NCBI RefSeq assembly: GCF_003479425.1
Contig: NZ_QUHC01000007.1
Coordinates: forward strand, 1-64,000
Origin: Odoribacter sp. AF15-53
GTDB lineage: Bacteria > Bacteroidota > Bacteroidia > Bacteroidales > Marinifilaceae
Reading direction: 5' to 3'
DNA: 64,000 bases
Shown here piece by piece: positions 16,458 through 26,900 of the stretch. The notes under the pieces are model-generated. The model was not told the DNA's origin and ran no database searches. It saw only the letters and a program-made list of their open reading frames with translations. Position numbers and translations under genes: made by a program. Every line of letters begins with the position of its first letter. The stretch's first letter is position 1.

Positions 16458-19400
16458 ATGTTTAAAAAAATGGCAAAAGAAAAGAAATTTATCACATGTG
16501 ATGGTAACGCTGCCGCTGCTCATGTAGCTTACATGTTCAGCGAGGTATCGTGCATCTACCCTATTACTCCGTCGTCTCCGATGGCAGAGTATGTTGACGA
16601 ATGGGCTGCTAAAGGTAGAAAGAACCTGTTCGGGGAGACTGTAAAAGTGATGGAAATGCAATCAGAGGCAGGTGCTGCCGGGGCCGTTCACGGTTCTCTT
16701 CAAGCTGGTGCTTTAACCACGACTTACACGGCTTCTCAAGGATTATTATTAATGATCCCGAATATGTACAAGATTGCAGGAGAGTTACTTCCTTGCGTTT
16801 TCCACGTGAGTGCTCGTGCTTTGGCTGCTCATGCTCTTTCTATTTTCGGTGATCACGCAGACGTTTACGCTGCTCGTCAAACCGGTTTCGCGATGTTGGC
16901 TTCCGGTTCTGTACAAGAAGTTATGGACCTTTCTGCCGTGTCTCATTTGACCGCTATCAAGTCAAGAGTACCTTTCGTTAATTTCTTTGATGGTTTCCGT
17001 ACCTCTCACGAGATTCAGAAGATCGAGGAATTGGATATGGAAGATATTCGCGGTTTGGTTGATATGAAGGCTTTGCAGGAATTCCGTGACCGGGCTCAAA
17101 ATTCTGAGAACCCTGTAACCAAAGGAACTGCACAGAATCCTGACGTTTATTTCCAAGGTAGAGAGGCTGCTAACAAGTTCTATGATGCAGTGCCTGATAT
17201 GGTGGCTTACTACATGGATGAAATGTCTAAAATCACGGGTCGTACTTATCGTCCGTTTACTTATTACGGGTCTAAAGATGCCGAGAATATCATCATCGCG
17301 ATGGGTTCAGTGACTGAAACTATCCGTGAAGTGATTGATTATAAGGTAGCAAAAGGCGAGAAAGTGGGTATGATTGCCGTTCACTTGTATCGTCCCTTCT
17401 CTGCTAAATATTTCATGGAAGCCGTTCCTGCCACGGTAAAACGCATTGCCGTGCTTGACCGTACGAAAGAGCCGGGAGCTGCCGGTGATCCTTTGTACCT
17501 TGACGTGAAAGAGGTATTCTACGGACAGAAGAATGCCCCGGTAATCGTTGGCGGACGTTACGGTTTAGGTTCTAAAGACGTGACTCCGGCGCAAATCATT
17601 GCTATCTACAAGAATTTGGAGATGAACGAGCCGAAAAATCAATTCACGGTAGGTATCGTGGATGATGTAACCTTCCATTCTCTTCCTATGGAGGCCGAAG
17701 TAAAGGTGAATTCGGATAATATGTACGAGGCTAAATTCTACGGTTTAGGTTCAGACGGTACGGTAGGAGCAAACAAAAACTCTATCAAGATTATCGGAGG
17801 TGCAACTAATAAATATTGTCAGGCTTATTTTGCCTATGACTCAAAAAAATCAGGAGGTTTCACGGCTTCTCACCTTCGTTTCGGGGATGAGCCTATCCGT
17901 TCGACTTATTTGATAACCACTCCTGACTTCGTGGCTTGTCACGTGCCTGCATACATCCACATGTATGATGTGTTGAAAGGTTTGAAGAGAGGCGGTTCTT
18001 TCTTGTTAAACTCTTTGTGGGATGAGAAAGAAGTAGGAAATCACCTTCCGAATGCCATGAAACGTTACTTGGCTGAAAACGAAATTAATTTCTATATTAT
18101 TAACGGTACGAAGATTGGTCAACAATTAGGCTTGGGTAACCGTACTAACACGATCATGCAGTCTGCTTTCTTCAAGATCACGAACGTAATTCCTTACGAA
18201 TTAGCCGTGAAGGAGATGAAGAAAGCAATCGACAAATCATACGGAACCAAGGGTGAGGCTGTTCTTAAAATGAACTATGCCGCTGTTGATGCCGGAGGTT
18301 TGGATGAGAACGTGGTGAAAGTTGCCGTTCCTGCTGAATGGAAAAACCTGAAAGATGAGAATTGCGCTCACGATGAAAACCGTCCGGAATTTATCCGCAA
18401 CGTGGTTGACGTGATGAACGCGCAAAAAGGTGACGATCTTCCTGTTAGTGCTTTTGCCGGACGTGAAGACGGAACTTTCCCTGCCGGGACTTCTAAATTC
18501 GAGAAACGCGGTATCGCTATCAACGTACCGGAATGGCAAGTGAACAACTGTATCCAATGTAACCAATGTGCTTACGTTTGTCCTCACGCTGCTATTCGTC
18601 CGTTCTTGTTGTCGGATGCTGAATTGGCTGCTGCTCCTGCCGGAACAGAAACCAAACCGGCTATCGGTAAAGAATTTGCAGGATACAAGTTCAAGATTCA
18701 GGTATCTCCGTTAGACTGTACCGGTTGCGGTAACTGTGCTGACGTGTGTCCTGCTAAGGAGAAAGCGTTGATCATGAAGCCTCTTGAAAGCCAACAGGCT
18801 GAGATCGCTCGCTTCGAGTATATGGACAAGAAAGTAGGTTACAAGAAATTGGTTGAACCTAACAACGTGAAGAATTCTCAGTTCCAACAACCGTTATTCG
18901 AGTTCTCCGGAGCTTGTGCCGGTTGTGGTGAGACTCCCTATATCAAATTGATCACCCAATTGTTCGGAGAGAGAATGATGGTGGCTAACGCTACCGGATG
19001 TACCTCAATCTATGGTGGATCCGCTCCTTCAACCCCGTATTGCACGAATTACGTTTCAGGACGTGGTGTGGCTTGGGCTAACTCCTTGTTCGAGGATAAC
19101 GCCGAGTACGGTTTCGGTATGGCCGAAGGTGCCAACCGTTTGCGTGAGCGTGCGAAGAGATTGTTGGAAGAAAACCTGTCAACCTTCTCGGCAGAAACTC
19201 AGGCTGCAGTTAACGAGTGGCTTGCTGCTTACGAGGATGGCGATAAGACTTTAGTTACCAGCGATAACATGTCTGCTGCTTTGGCTAAAGAAACTTCAGC
19301 TGCCGCTAAACAAATCATGGTGTTGAAACCTTACTTCACGAAGAAATCTCAATGGATCTTCGGTGGTGACGGTTGGGCATACGATATCGGTTACGGTGGT

Positions 19401-20006
19401 TTGGATCACGTGTTGGCTAGCGGTCACAATGTAAACGTGTTGGTTGTAGATACCGAGGTTTATTCTAATACCGGAGGTCAATCTTCTAAATCAACACCCG
19501 TGGGAGCCGTGGCTAAATTTGCTGCTAGCGGTAAACGTGTACGCAAGAAAGATTTGGGTGCTATGGCTATGTCATACGGTTATGTTTACGTTGCTCAGGT
19601 TGCCATGGGATCTAACCAAGCTCAGTATTTGAAAGCGTTGAAAGAGGCAGAGGCTTACAACGGACCGTCTTTGATTATTGCTTACGCTCCGTGTATTAAC
19701 CATGGATTGAAGGCTAGCATGGGTAAATCTCAGGCTGAAGAGAAGAAGGCTGTAGAATGCGGATACTGGCAGTTATATCGTTACAACCCGATGTTGGAGG
19801 AAGAAGGCAAGAATCCGTTCCAATTGGATTCCAAGGAACCGGATTATAGCAAATTCCGTGACTATTTGATGGGTGAAGTTCGTTTCAACTCGTTGGTAAA
19901 AGCTGCTCCGGAAGAAGCCGAGAAGTTGTTTGCCAAGACCGAGGCTGACGCAAAATGGCGTTACGAAGGTTACAAACGTCGTGCTGAAATGAAATACGGC
20001 GAATAA
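16458..20006 (+). CDS. nifJ: Pyruvate:ferredoxin/flavodoxin oxidoreductase
   Basis: A 1182-residue single-chain PFOR that converts pyruvate and CoA to acetyl-CoA and CO2 and passes electrons to ferredoxin or flavodoxin. Seen in order: the N-terminal pyrimidine domain (YPITPSSPMAEYVDEW), a CoA/central domain, two 4Fe-4S motifs (CIQCNQCAYVCPHA and CTGCGNCADVCPAKEKA, about 695-770), the CAGCGETP cluster-ligand segment, and the ThDP segment GGDGWAYDIGYGGLDH (about 963-978). Codons are strongly biased and uniform, suggesting high expression. ATG 16458 or the second ATG at 16470 (MAKEKK) may be the start. It is central to anaerobic energy metabolism; a cytosolic flavodoxin is encoded at 6006. Confidence 0.97.
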   Translation: MFKKMAKEKKFITCDGNAAAAHVAYMFSEVSCIYPITPSSPMAEYVDEWAAKGRKNLFGETVKVMEMQSEAGAAGAVHGSLQAGALTTTYTASQGLLLMIPNMYKIAGELLPCVFHVSARALAAHALSIFGDHADVYAARQTGFAMLASGSVQEVMDLSAVSHLTAIKSRVPFVNFFDGFRTSHEIQKIEELDMEDIRGLVDMKALQEFRDRAQNSENPVTKGTAQNPDVYFQGREAANKFYDAVPDMVAYYMDEMSKITGRTYRPFTYYGSKDAENIIIAMGSVTETIREVIDYKVAKGEKVGMIAVHLYRPFSAKYFMEAVPATVKRIAVLDRTKEPGAAGDPLYLDVKEVFYGQKNAPVIVGGRYGLGSKDVTPAQIIAIYKNLEMNEPKNQFTVGIVDDVTFHSLPMEAEVKVNSDNMYEAKFYGLGSDGTVGANKNSIKIIGGATNKYCQAYFAYDSKKSGGFTASHLRFGDEPIRSTYLITTPDFVACHVPAYIHMYDVLKGLKRGGSFLLNSLWDEKEVGNHLPNAMKRYLAENEINFYIINGTKIGQQLGLGNRTNTIMQSAFFKITNVIPYELAVKEMKKAIDKSYGTKGEAVLKMNYAAVDAGGLDENVVKVAVPAEWKNLKDENCAHDENRPEFIRNVVDVMNAQKGDDLPVSAFAGREDGTFPAGTSKFEKRGIAINVPEWQVNNCIQCNQCAYVCPHAAIRPFLLSDAELAAAPAGTETKPAIGKEFAGYKFKIQVSPLDCTGCGNCADVCPAKEKALIMKPLESQQAEIARFEYMDKKVGYKKLVEPNNVKNSQFQQPLFEFSGACAGCGETPYIKLITQLFGERMMVANATGCTSIYGGSAPSTPYCTNYVSGRGVAWANSLFEDNAEYGFGMAEGANRLRERAKRLLEENLSTFSAETQAAVNEWLAAYEDGDKTLVTSDNMSAALAKETSAAAKQIMVLKPYFTKKSQWIFGGDGWAYDIGYGGLDHVLASGHNVNVLVVDTEVYSNTGGQSSKSTPVGAVAKFAASGKRVRKKDLGAMAMSYGYVYVAQVAMGSNQAQYLKALKEAEAYNGPSLIIAYAPCINHGLKASMGKSQAEEKKAVECGYWQLYRYNPMLEEEGKNPFQLDSKEPDYSKFRDYLMGEVRFNSLVKAAPEEAEKLFAKTEADAKWRYEGYKRRAEMKYGE

Positions 20007-20029
20007 TATTCACAATATTATAATTGAGA

Positions 20030-20070
20030 AGAGATCGCTCGAAAGTATTTTCGGGCGATCTTCTTTTTTT
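20030..20070 (+). terminator. Rho-independent terminator of nifJ
   Basis: A 12-bp stem, GATCGCTCGAAA (20033-20044) with TTTCGGGCGATC (20049-20060), with one G-T pair and loop GTAT, is followed by TTCTTTTTTT. Confidence 0.9.
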
Positions 20071-20189
20071 CGAGAATATTCCTTTCTGGCTATGAATAGA
20101 ACGATTTGCATTATTCGAGAATCTTTTTTCGTTTGTTCTGATAATTGACAAATATTATAACTCTATTTTATAAAAATGACTAAATGCAA

Positions 20190-20254
20190 GTTATGGGTAA
20201 TGTCGACTTTCGCGGAATCCATTCGGCGAGTGAAAGATGGGGAAATTGAAGATT
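20190..20254 (+). pseudogene. Vestigial C-terminal tail of a lost tip-adhesin paralogue
   Basis: Read in one frame the stretch ends MSTFAESIRRVKDGEIED-stop. This resembles the terminal motif of the tip adhesins (SIRCVKDEV at the end of the 23969 gene) and sits 330 bases before the first intact adhesin, about the same distance as a second such tail before the second adhesin. Only about 18 residues are alignable, so the call rests on motif plus position. Confidence 0.45.
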
Positions 20255-20500
20255 GATAAATTATATTGTTTTTGTGGAATGCCTTTTTCTTTTTCTAAGA
20301 TTATCCTTTATGGCATAAAGGAGGTCTATCTTTATATAATCAGAGTTTTTGTTTCGAATTGTTGCGGAATATGCAATAATTCAATGATTAGGATATTTGA
20401 ATCTCTAAAATCAAGCAAAATATCGTTTTATCTTGCTCTATCAGAAACGTTTTGAAAATGAATACACCTTAAATAATACAAATACTCGAACGACAGATTG

Positions 20501-20584
20501 TATATTTGTGATATCAAAGTATAAGGCGAAAAGCTTTATTTTGAATGGATTAATTTAGATGTAGAATAAACGTATATAGAGTAA
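20501..20584 (+). promoter_or_regulatory. Promoter and conserved 5' leader of tip-adhesin gene 1
   Basis: TATATTTG (20501-20508) fits the -7 consensus. The 59 bases just before the start codon (20526-20584, GCGAAAAGCTTTATT...) align without gaps to 23910-23968 before the second adhesin, with 53 of 59 identical, while carrying no reading frame of note. The leader is probably part of expression control. Confidence 0.55.
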
Positions 20585-23533
20585 GTGAATATAAAAATAT
20601 ATATCATTTTTATTAGCATGGTATGCTTGTTTGCCTCTTGCATAGAGGAGCCTTTGACGTCAGAAGAGACGGATGGGGCAACAGCGTATATGCTTGTGCG
20701 AGGTGGTAATTTGCTAAGTTCGACGGATTCTCGTGATAACGAAATCAATACACTTAGAATACTTGCCTTCAGCGTGACGGGACGTTGCGTGAGTAATGTA
20801 TTGTATCATGCAACATTGAACGAAACGATACAACATCCCATTAATGAAGGGAATTATGATTTCGTGTTTTTAGCCAATGAACCGGATTCGTATGCTATTC
20901 AAAATGCGTTGAACTCGGTGACTCGATATGCCGATTTGCGTAATATCAAGTATCCCGAATCGTGTTTTGATTCGGACGTGGCGATTCCGATGTACCAGGA
21001 GATAAAAGATGTGAACATTATTCGTGGTGGTGGGGGAGCGCAGGTTGGTGACGGACCGGTCGTGAACCCGCTTGTGCTTAAGTTGGAAAGACTAGCTTCA
21101 CGAGTAGATATCGTGTTGGAAGCCGAGGAGGATTTGACGGCTTATTTCACGGGTGTCACTTTTTCAGGTATACCGGATGGAATCAAACTGACTTTGAATG
21201 ATAACGGGACTTTTGATAGAAATGTAACCCGTAAATATACATTGACGGATGATGCTGGTTATTTCACTAGTGTAATTCCGAATGCCGAACAACAGGGGCG
21301 AGGGATAGTATGGGTTAGAAAGATTACCCGTTTTATCCTTCCTTTCAATAATTTCTCCCCGGTAGATGATGCGGACAAGGCTTTCGAGTTAACCGTGGAT
21401 ATGAAGGATCGGTATAGTCCTTCCTGTAAGCTGAAGATCGCGACGAACGGTGTGGATGGGGCCACGAAAGATAATTACACGTTACCTTTTAATTCGGCTC
21501 TTCTTCTCACGGGGATTATTCAAATTCCAATGGAGCTTAATGTAAAGGTAACTCCTTGGGGAGAAGAAGAACATGATTGGCAGATGGGAAATTATTACTT
21601 GAATGTTTCCGAGGTCAACGTGAGTATCACGGATTTCAATGGTGCGCGAATAACTTTTTCATCTAATATGCCGAAAGTGCATGTTTTACCGAACTTGTAT
21701 GTTGGGGAGAGCGGAACGATGCTTACTGAAAAGGTATTCAATGATTTGGTTTTTACGCCCGTGGTGAACAACCCTTGGTTTCCACAATATGGAACCCCGA
21801 TGTTCGACGGGAAAATAATGAGATACGAAACGTCTCGTTTTAGTTATGTATATGATACCGAATCGAAAACAGGTACGGGGTACATGGACATCTTGTTGGA
21901 TGAATATAATGAAATACATGATAAAACATTCCGGCTTATTCTGTCCGGTGAAGTCGATGGAGGAGGAAAATTACAACGGGAAATCAAGGTGCATACCCGG
22001 CAGGAAGGTTATCGTTTTGATGCAATTTATTGGGCTGGATATTATGTCGGGGCTTTTTCTAGGGATAATGAAACAGGTGAACGTATTATCACGGGACAAA
22101 AACCAAGGCTCGAAAATACGACGGACTTGGGCGAGTGGCAGGTGTGGGTAGAGCGGGGAGCGGGAGATATTGTCTTGAGTACCACCCCTAGTTTTGATCC
22201 GTCTGTCGGTACGGATATGCCCGGTGATGCAGAGAATTACCCGGTTCGTCCTAACGAGTTCAAATCGCATGAAGCCGGAAGTTATGTCACGGGAAGAGGC
22301 CGGGTTTATTTTCGTGTCGCGTGGAAAGACAAGAATCCTAATCCAGTGATCGACAACGGGCTCAGACAACCGAGATATGCCGTGATATGTTTGTCTCATA
22401 GGTGGTCGGCCGGCTGGGAACCTTCTACACGTATTTATATACGACAAGGTGAAGCTGCCGATTATTTGATGACTCGTGAGGAAAATATTGCGCTTGGCCC
22501 CTTGGCCGGTAAATCCCGGACTGAAGCGAGTAAAATATCGGTTTTCAATTTAACGGCTCCTGGATATAAAAATGGTGGTGAAGCTAATTATTATGATCTG
22601 TCACAGGTAAAGAGTGCCGAATTCGTGAAATTCCCGAGCCAGGCAGGGGCATTCTTTCAGTGGACGTCAGCGAGTCATCCGCGCAGGGCATATCATCCCA
22701 CGAATCCTGTTGTCGATTATTTTTCCACGAATGATTGGGATGGAACCCTAGAGGTTCAACCGATATGGGATAATGGCACGGGAACCGAGTATATGTGGAA
22801 TCAAAAGGCTGTATCCGAGGTTTGTCCCCCGGGGTATCATCGCCCGAATGATGGGTACACGGACCAAGTTTCGTATAACGGGCCGTATCCGAACTTCAAA
22901 CGTTTCTGGCCGACACCGGTAATGGAACGTACCACTCATGCTGGTGATGCTGCTGATGGTAGCAATGATCAGGTATATTCAAAGCAGATCGAGAAATCGG
23001 AATGGAGGCAGTCGTTGGCACTTAATCCCGTTGTAGGAGAATTATTGTACGGGTTTGAGGCCGAGCTTGATGTTCAATATGGAGGACGGGAAGGGTGGAA
23101 AATTTATCGTTACCCGACCTCTCCGGTATTTAACGAGGATGAATCACAGGAAAAAAATATAAAAGCCAAAGATGGTTTCTACGCGGATGGTTATTTCGAT
23201 CGTCGTCCGATCCAGAAACAGAGGATAGCGGATGGAACTGATCGTTACGGGGTTAGTGTCAAGACCTCCCAGGTTGCTTACCGGGGATGCGTGTTCTATA
23301 ATCCAACGACAGGAGCCTCCGTGTTCTTGCCTGCAGGTGGACGTAGGGAATCTGCAGGAGGTCGATTGATGTATGCCGGAGAGACTGGTTATTACTGGAC
23401 TTCTTCAGCATCACCGATATTCCCGAACTCTTTCTACAATGCATGGGCTCAAGAGAGTCGCGGAAGTTTCGTGGGGAGTGTATCAACCTCGGTTTCAACA
23501 GGTAATTTAATCAGGTGTTTCCGGGATAATTGA
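20585..23533 (+). CDS. Large fimbrial tip-adhesin-like lipoprotein 1
   Basis: A 982-residue lipoprotein with a GTG start; the aligned codon in the paralogue at 23969 is ATG. The signal peptide ends in a lipobox, LFASC, with the acylated cysteine near residue 19. The N-terminal third is fimbrillin-like (INTLRILAFSVTGRCVSN, LERLASRVDIVLEAEEDL), as in Mfa/FimA-type and DUF4906 proteins. The C-terminal 200 residues, with VCPPGYHRPNDGYTD, SVFLPAGGRRES and GYYWTSS...LIRCF, resemble the FISUMP/lectin-like C-terminal module of Bacteroidetes surface proteins. It is probably a tip or minor subunit of the type V fimbria encoded downstream. It is nearly identical to the next gene in the N-terminal 330 residues and diverges toward the C-terminus. 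Confidence 0.75.
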   Translation: MNIKIYIIFISMVCLFASCIEEPLTSEETDGATAYMLVRGGNLLSSTDSRDNEINTLRILAFSVTGRCVSNVLYHATLNETIQHPINEGNYDFVFLANEPDSYAIQNALNSVTRYADLRNIKYPESCFDSDVAIPMYQEIKDVNIIRGGGGAQVGDGPVVNPLVLKLERLASRVDIVLEAEEDLTAYFTGVTFSGIPDGIKLTLNDNGTFDRNVTRKYTLTDDAGYFTSVIPNAEQQGRGIVWVRKITRFILPFNNFSPVDDADKAFELTVDMKDRYSPSCKLKIATNGVDGATKDNYTLPFNSALLLTGIIQIPMELNVKVTPWGEEEHDWQMGNYYLNVSEVNVSITDFNGARITFSSNMPKVHVLPNLYVGESGTMLTEKVFNDLVFTPVVNNPWFPQYGTPMFDGKIMRYETSRFSYVYDTESKTGTGYMDILLDEYNEIHDKTFRLILSGEVDGGGKLQREIKVHTRQEGYRFDAIYWAGYYVGAFSRDNETGERIITGQKPRLENTTDLGEWQVWVERGAGDIVLSTTPSFDPSVGTDMPGDAENYPVRPNEFKSHEAGSYVTGRGRVYFRVAWKDKNPNPVIDNGLRQPRYAVICLSHRWSAGWEPSTRIYIRQGEAADYLMTREENIALGPLAGKSRTEASKISVFNLTAPGYKNGGEANYYDLSQVKSAEFVKFPSQAGAFFQWTSASHPRRAYHPTNPVVDYFSTNDWDGTLEVQPIWDNGTGTEYMWNQKAVSEVCPPGYHRPNDGYTDQVSYNGPYPNFKRFWPTPVMERTTHAGDAADGSNDQVYSKQIEKSEWRQSLALNPVVGELLYGFEAELDVQYGGREGWKIYRYPTSPVFNEDESQEKNIKAKDGFYADGYFDRRPIQKQRIADGTDRYGVSVKTSQVAYRGCVFYNPTTGASVFLPAGGRRESAGGRLMYAGETGYYWTSSASPIFPNSFYNAWAQESRGSFVGSVSTSVSTGNLIRCFRDN

Positions 23534-23545
23534 ACAAAAGGATAT

Positions 23546-23611
23546 ATGGGATACATAAATACATATTATCTATTTATTCGATGCATGAAAGATGAGGTCA
23601 TGGAAGATCTA
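23546..23611 (+). pseudogene. Second vestigial adhesin C-terminal tail
   Basis: Translated, it reads MGYINTYYLFIRCMKDEVMED, close to TTYGYSIRCVKDEV at the end of the 23969 gene. It lies only 13 bases after the stop of adhesin gene 1, which has its own end (NLIRCFRDN). Two successive tails in a row suggest that a C-terminal part of a paralogue was left behind after a recombination event. Confidence 0.55.
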
Positions 23612-23885
23612 ATTTCGTTTTTTATGAAATCGGGATATGGAGATTTATATTTTCGGAGAGCGTATTCCATATTTTTTTATCGATTTGTTCATCATATTAA
23701 AAAAGTAAATGTTTTTTCTTTAATCAGAGTTTCTATTTCAAATAGTTGCGGAATATGAAACCTTTCCAAGATTGGAATATTGAAATCTCTAAATTCAAGT
23801 AAAACATTGTTTTTACTTACTTCATTAGAAACGTTTCGAGTGACAAATACACTTTAAAAAGCACAAATACTTGTATGACAGATGA

Positions 23886-23968
23886 TATTTTTGTAATATC
23901 AAATATAGAGCGAAAAGCTTTATTATGAATGGATTAATTTGGATGTCGAACAAACTTATATAGAGCAA
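23886..23968 (+). promoter_or_regulatory. Promoter and conserved leader of tip-adhesin gene 2
   Basis: TATTTTTG (23886-23893) fits TAnnTTTG and lies 83 bases before the ATG. The leader 23910-23968 is the partner of 20526-20584 (53 of 59 identical, no gaps). Confidence 0.55.
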
Positions 23969-26900
23969 ATGAATAAAAGAATACATATCATTTTTGTTAG
24001 CATGGTATGCTTGCTTGCCTCTTGCATAGAGGAGCCCTTGAAGTCTGAAGAGACGGATGGAGCAACAGCATATTTGCTTGTACGGAGTGGTAATTTGCTA
24101 AGTTCGACAGATTCCCGTGACAACGAAATCAATACACTTAGAATACTTGCCTTCAGCGTGACGGGACGTTGCGTGAGTAACGCGTTGTATAATGCAACTT
24201 TGAACGAAACGATACAACATCCCATTGATGAAGGAAATTATGATTTCGTGTTTTTAGCCAATGAACCGGATTCGTATGCTATTCAAAATGCGTTGAATGC
24301 CGTGGCTCGATATTCCGATCTGGGTAATATCAAGTATACCGAGTCGTGTTTTGATTCGGATGTGGCGATTCCGATGTTTCAAGAGGTAAAGGATGTAAAC
24401 GTTCTTTCCACTGGAGGAGCGCAAGTGGGTGACGGGCCGATAGTGAATCCGCTTTTGCTTAAATTGGAGCGACTTGCTTCACGAGTGGATATCGTGTTGG
24501 AAGCCGAGGAAGATTTGACGGCTTATTTCACGGGTGTTACTTTTTCCGGTATACCGGATGGAATTAAGTTGATGTCTGCTGATAATAGTGCATTTGATAG
24601 AAATATAACCCGTAAATATACATTGACGGATGATGCTGATTATTTTTCTAGTGCAACTCCGAACGCGGAACAACAAAGTCGGGGGATTGTATGGGTTCGG
24701 AAGATTACCCGATTTATCATGCCTTTCAATAACTTCACTCCGGTAGATAACGCGGACAAAGCTTTTGAGTTGACCGTGGATATGGTCAACCGGTATAGTC
24801 CTTCCTGTAAATTGAAGATCGCGACGAACGGCGTGGATGGTGCCTCGAAAGATAACTACACGTTACCTTTTAATTCGGCCCTTCTTCTTACGGGAGTGGT
24901 CAAGGTGCCTTTGGAACTTAACGTGAAAATAACTCCTTGGGGGGAGGAACAACATAACTGGCAAGTGGGCGATCGTTATTTGAATGTTTCCGAGATTAAC
25001 GTGAACATCACGGATTATAATGCTGCTCGAATTACGTTCTCTTCGAATATGCCCGTGGTAAAGGTATTACCTGATGTGTTTGTCAATAATAGTTTGCAAA
25101 CGCTGGAAACGGGGAAGGTATTTAATGATTTGATCCTTGCAGCCGGGGAAACGTCCACGACGCGTTTTGCATACACGTATGATGCCGTTCGTGGAGAAGG
25201 ATCCGGATACATGGATATCTTGTTGGATGAATATAATATGGATATTGGAACTTTCCTCGCGAATCAAAACGGGCGACATACTATTTTTGGACTTGTTCTG
25301 TCCGCGGAAGATGAAAATGGAGGGAATCAATTGCAGCGGGAAATAAAAGTTAATACAAGCCAATATGGTGTTCGTGTAGTGGGAAATCAATGGACCGGGC
25401 TGGCGTATGTAGGTACTTTCCACCGGGAGAATGAAGTGGGTGAGCGGATCATTTCCACGCAGGTCCCTAGGTTAACCAATCAGGGTAATGCTATAGGATA
25501 TTGGGATGTCGTGGTGGATGATCCTTACAAGAGTCAGATTATATTGAGTACGACTCCAAGTTTTGATCCTTATGCCGGAACGGATACTCCCGGGGAACCG
25601 GAGGATTACTCTGTTCGTCCGAATGAATACAAGAGGGTAGAAGTGGATAACGATGGAACTAAAATAACAGGAAAAGGGCGAATCTATTTCCGGGTTGGCT
25701 GGAGAGGACCGAATCCCAATTCGGGAGGTGCGGGGCAGAAACTTCCGAGATATGCAACGATCACGGTCACTTTCACGCAAGCGGGGACTGCCGCGGGTGG
25801 TTGGCGTCCTTCCTACAAAATATATCTCCGTCAGGGAGAGGCCGATGATTATATCATGAAACCGGAGACAACGATAGCTGACGGACCATTAAAAGATCAG
25901 TCACGTAATTATGCGAGAAAGTTCTCCGCGTTCAACCTGACGGATCCGGATATGAAAAATGAAGATGATAGTTATTCGTTATTATACGCGCAAACACCGA
26001 AAAGGCAGGGCGTTTTTGTAGATTATCCGACTCAAGCGGGAGCTTTCTACCAGTGGGGATTGCCTAAAACTGATAATTCGCTGACGGGTTATTTCCGTCG
26101 GGCTTATCATCCGGCGCAACCGGCTGCAACCGGTTATCCTTCAACGGGATATTGGTCACAGAATTATGTGTCGAAAATTCCGATGTGGGCTTCCTCCGGA
26201 CCAGGAGCGACGACCGCATACGAATACGGGTACGGAAGTGAATTTGAAATTTGCCCAACGGGGTATCATCGTCCGTCGGACGGGTATATTGATCAAACCG
26301 CGTATAATGGTAAATATTCTAATTTCAGATGGACGAGTCCTCAGCCTCCATATAGTCCCACGGATATCGTGTATGTGGATTTTGAAGGCCTCGTGATTAC
26401 ACAAGTTGATTATTCCGGTCAAATCGCAACTTCCGAATGGAGGCATTCTTTATGGAAAAATCCTTGGGCGGGAGAGAGCGTGTCTGGAACGGGAACTGCT
26501 ACCGTGGGTAAAGATACTCCCAACGAGAAAACGGTAGTACGGGAAAGAACTTCCCCGGCGTACGTGGAAAATAAAGATATATATTTATTATATGGATTTT
26601 ATGCCGATGGTTATTATGACCGACGCCCGATGAAGGTTCAACCCTCTACAACTACGGCTAACACCCGTTTGGCTGTATCTGTGAATAGTCCCAGTGTTGC
26701 CTATCGCGGGTCCGTGGTTTATAATCCGGAGACAGATGCTTCGGTGTTTTTTCCGGGAGCGGGTCGAAGAAAGAATAATGATAACGGGAAGTTGGAATCT
26801 CCCAGTGGTACGGCGTATTATTGGACTTCAACCATGGCTCCGACACCTCCCACGGGAACAGGTCGGGATAATCAAGCAGCTTGGTCGATTGAGTTGAACT

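Larger units (their letters stand above)
20007..20584. other. Intergenic region between nifJ and the fimbrial locus
   Basis: It holds the nifJ terminator (20030-20070), a short vestigial coding tail (20190-20254), and the promoter and leader of the first tip-adhesin gene (20501-20584). From about 20330 onward it is recognisably duplicated in the gap before the second adhesin gene (e.g. AATCAGAGTTT and GTTGCGGAATATG occur in both). No intact gene is seen. Confidence 0.65.
23534..23968. other. Intergenic region between the two tip-adhesin genes
   Basis: It contains a vestigial adhesin tail (23546-23611), a segment homologous to 20330-20584, a -7 element at 23886 and the conserved leader at 23910-23968. 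A small open frame that starts at 23546 covers the vestige and then runs through AT-rich non-coding sequence; it does not look like a functional gene. Confidence 0.6.

Noticed and set aside
20070..20584. Invertible promoter before the fimbrial genes
   Set aside because: Phase-variable fimbriae are common in Bacteroidetes, but no matching pair of inverted repeats around the promoter and no recombinase gene was seen.
23546..23758. Open frame of 70 codons between the adhesin genes as a separate gene
   Set aside because: Only its first 22 codons resemble a protein (a vestigial adhesin tail); the rest is AT-rich leader sequence.
23939..23968. In-frame TTG start that would add 10 residues to adhesin 2
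   Set aside because: It lies in the conserved non-coding leader, and the aligned paralogue starts at the position of ATG 23969.
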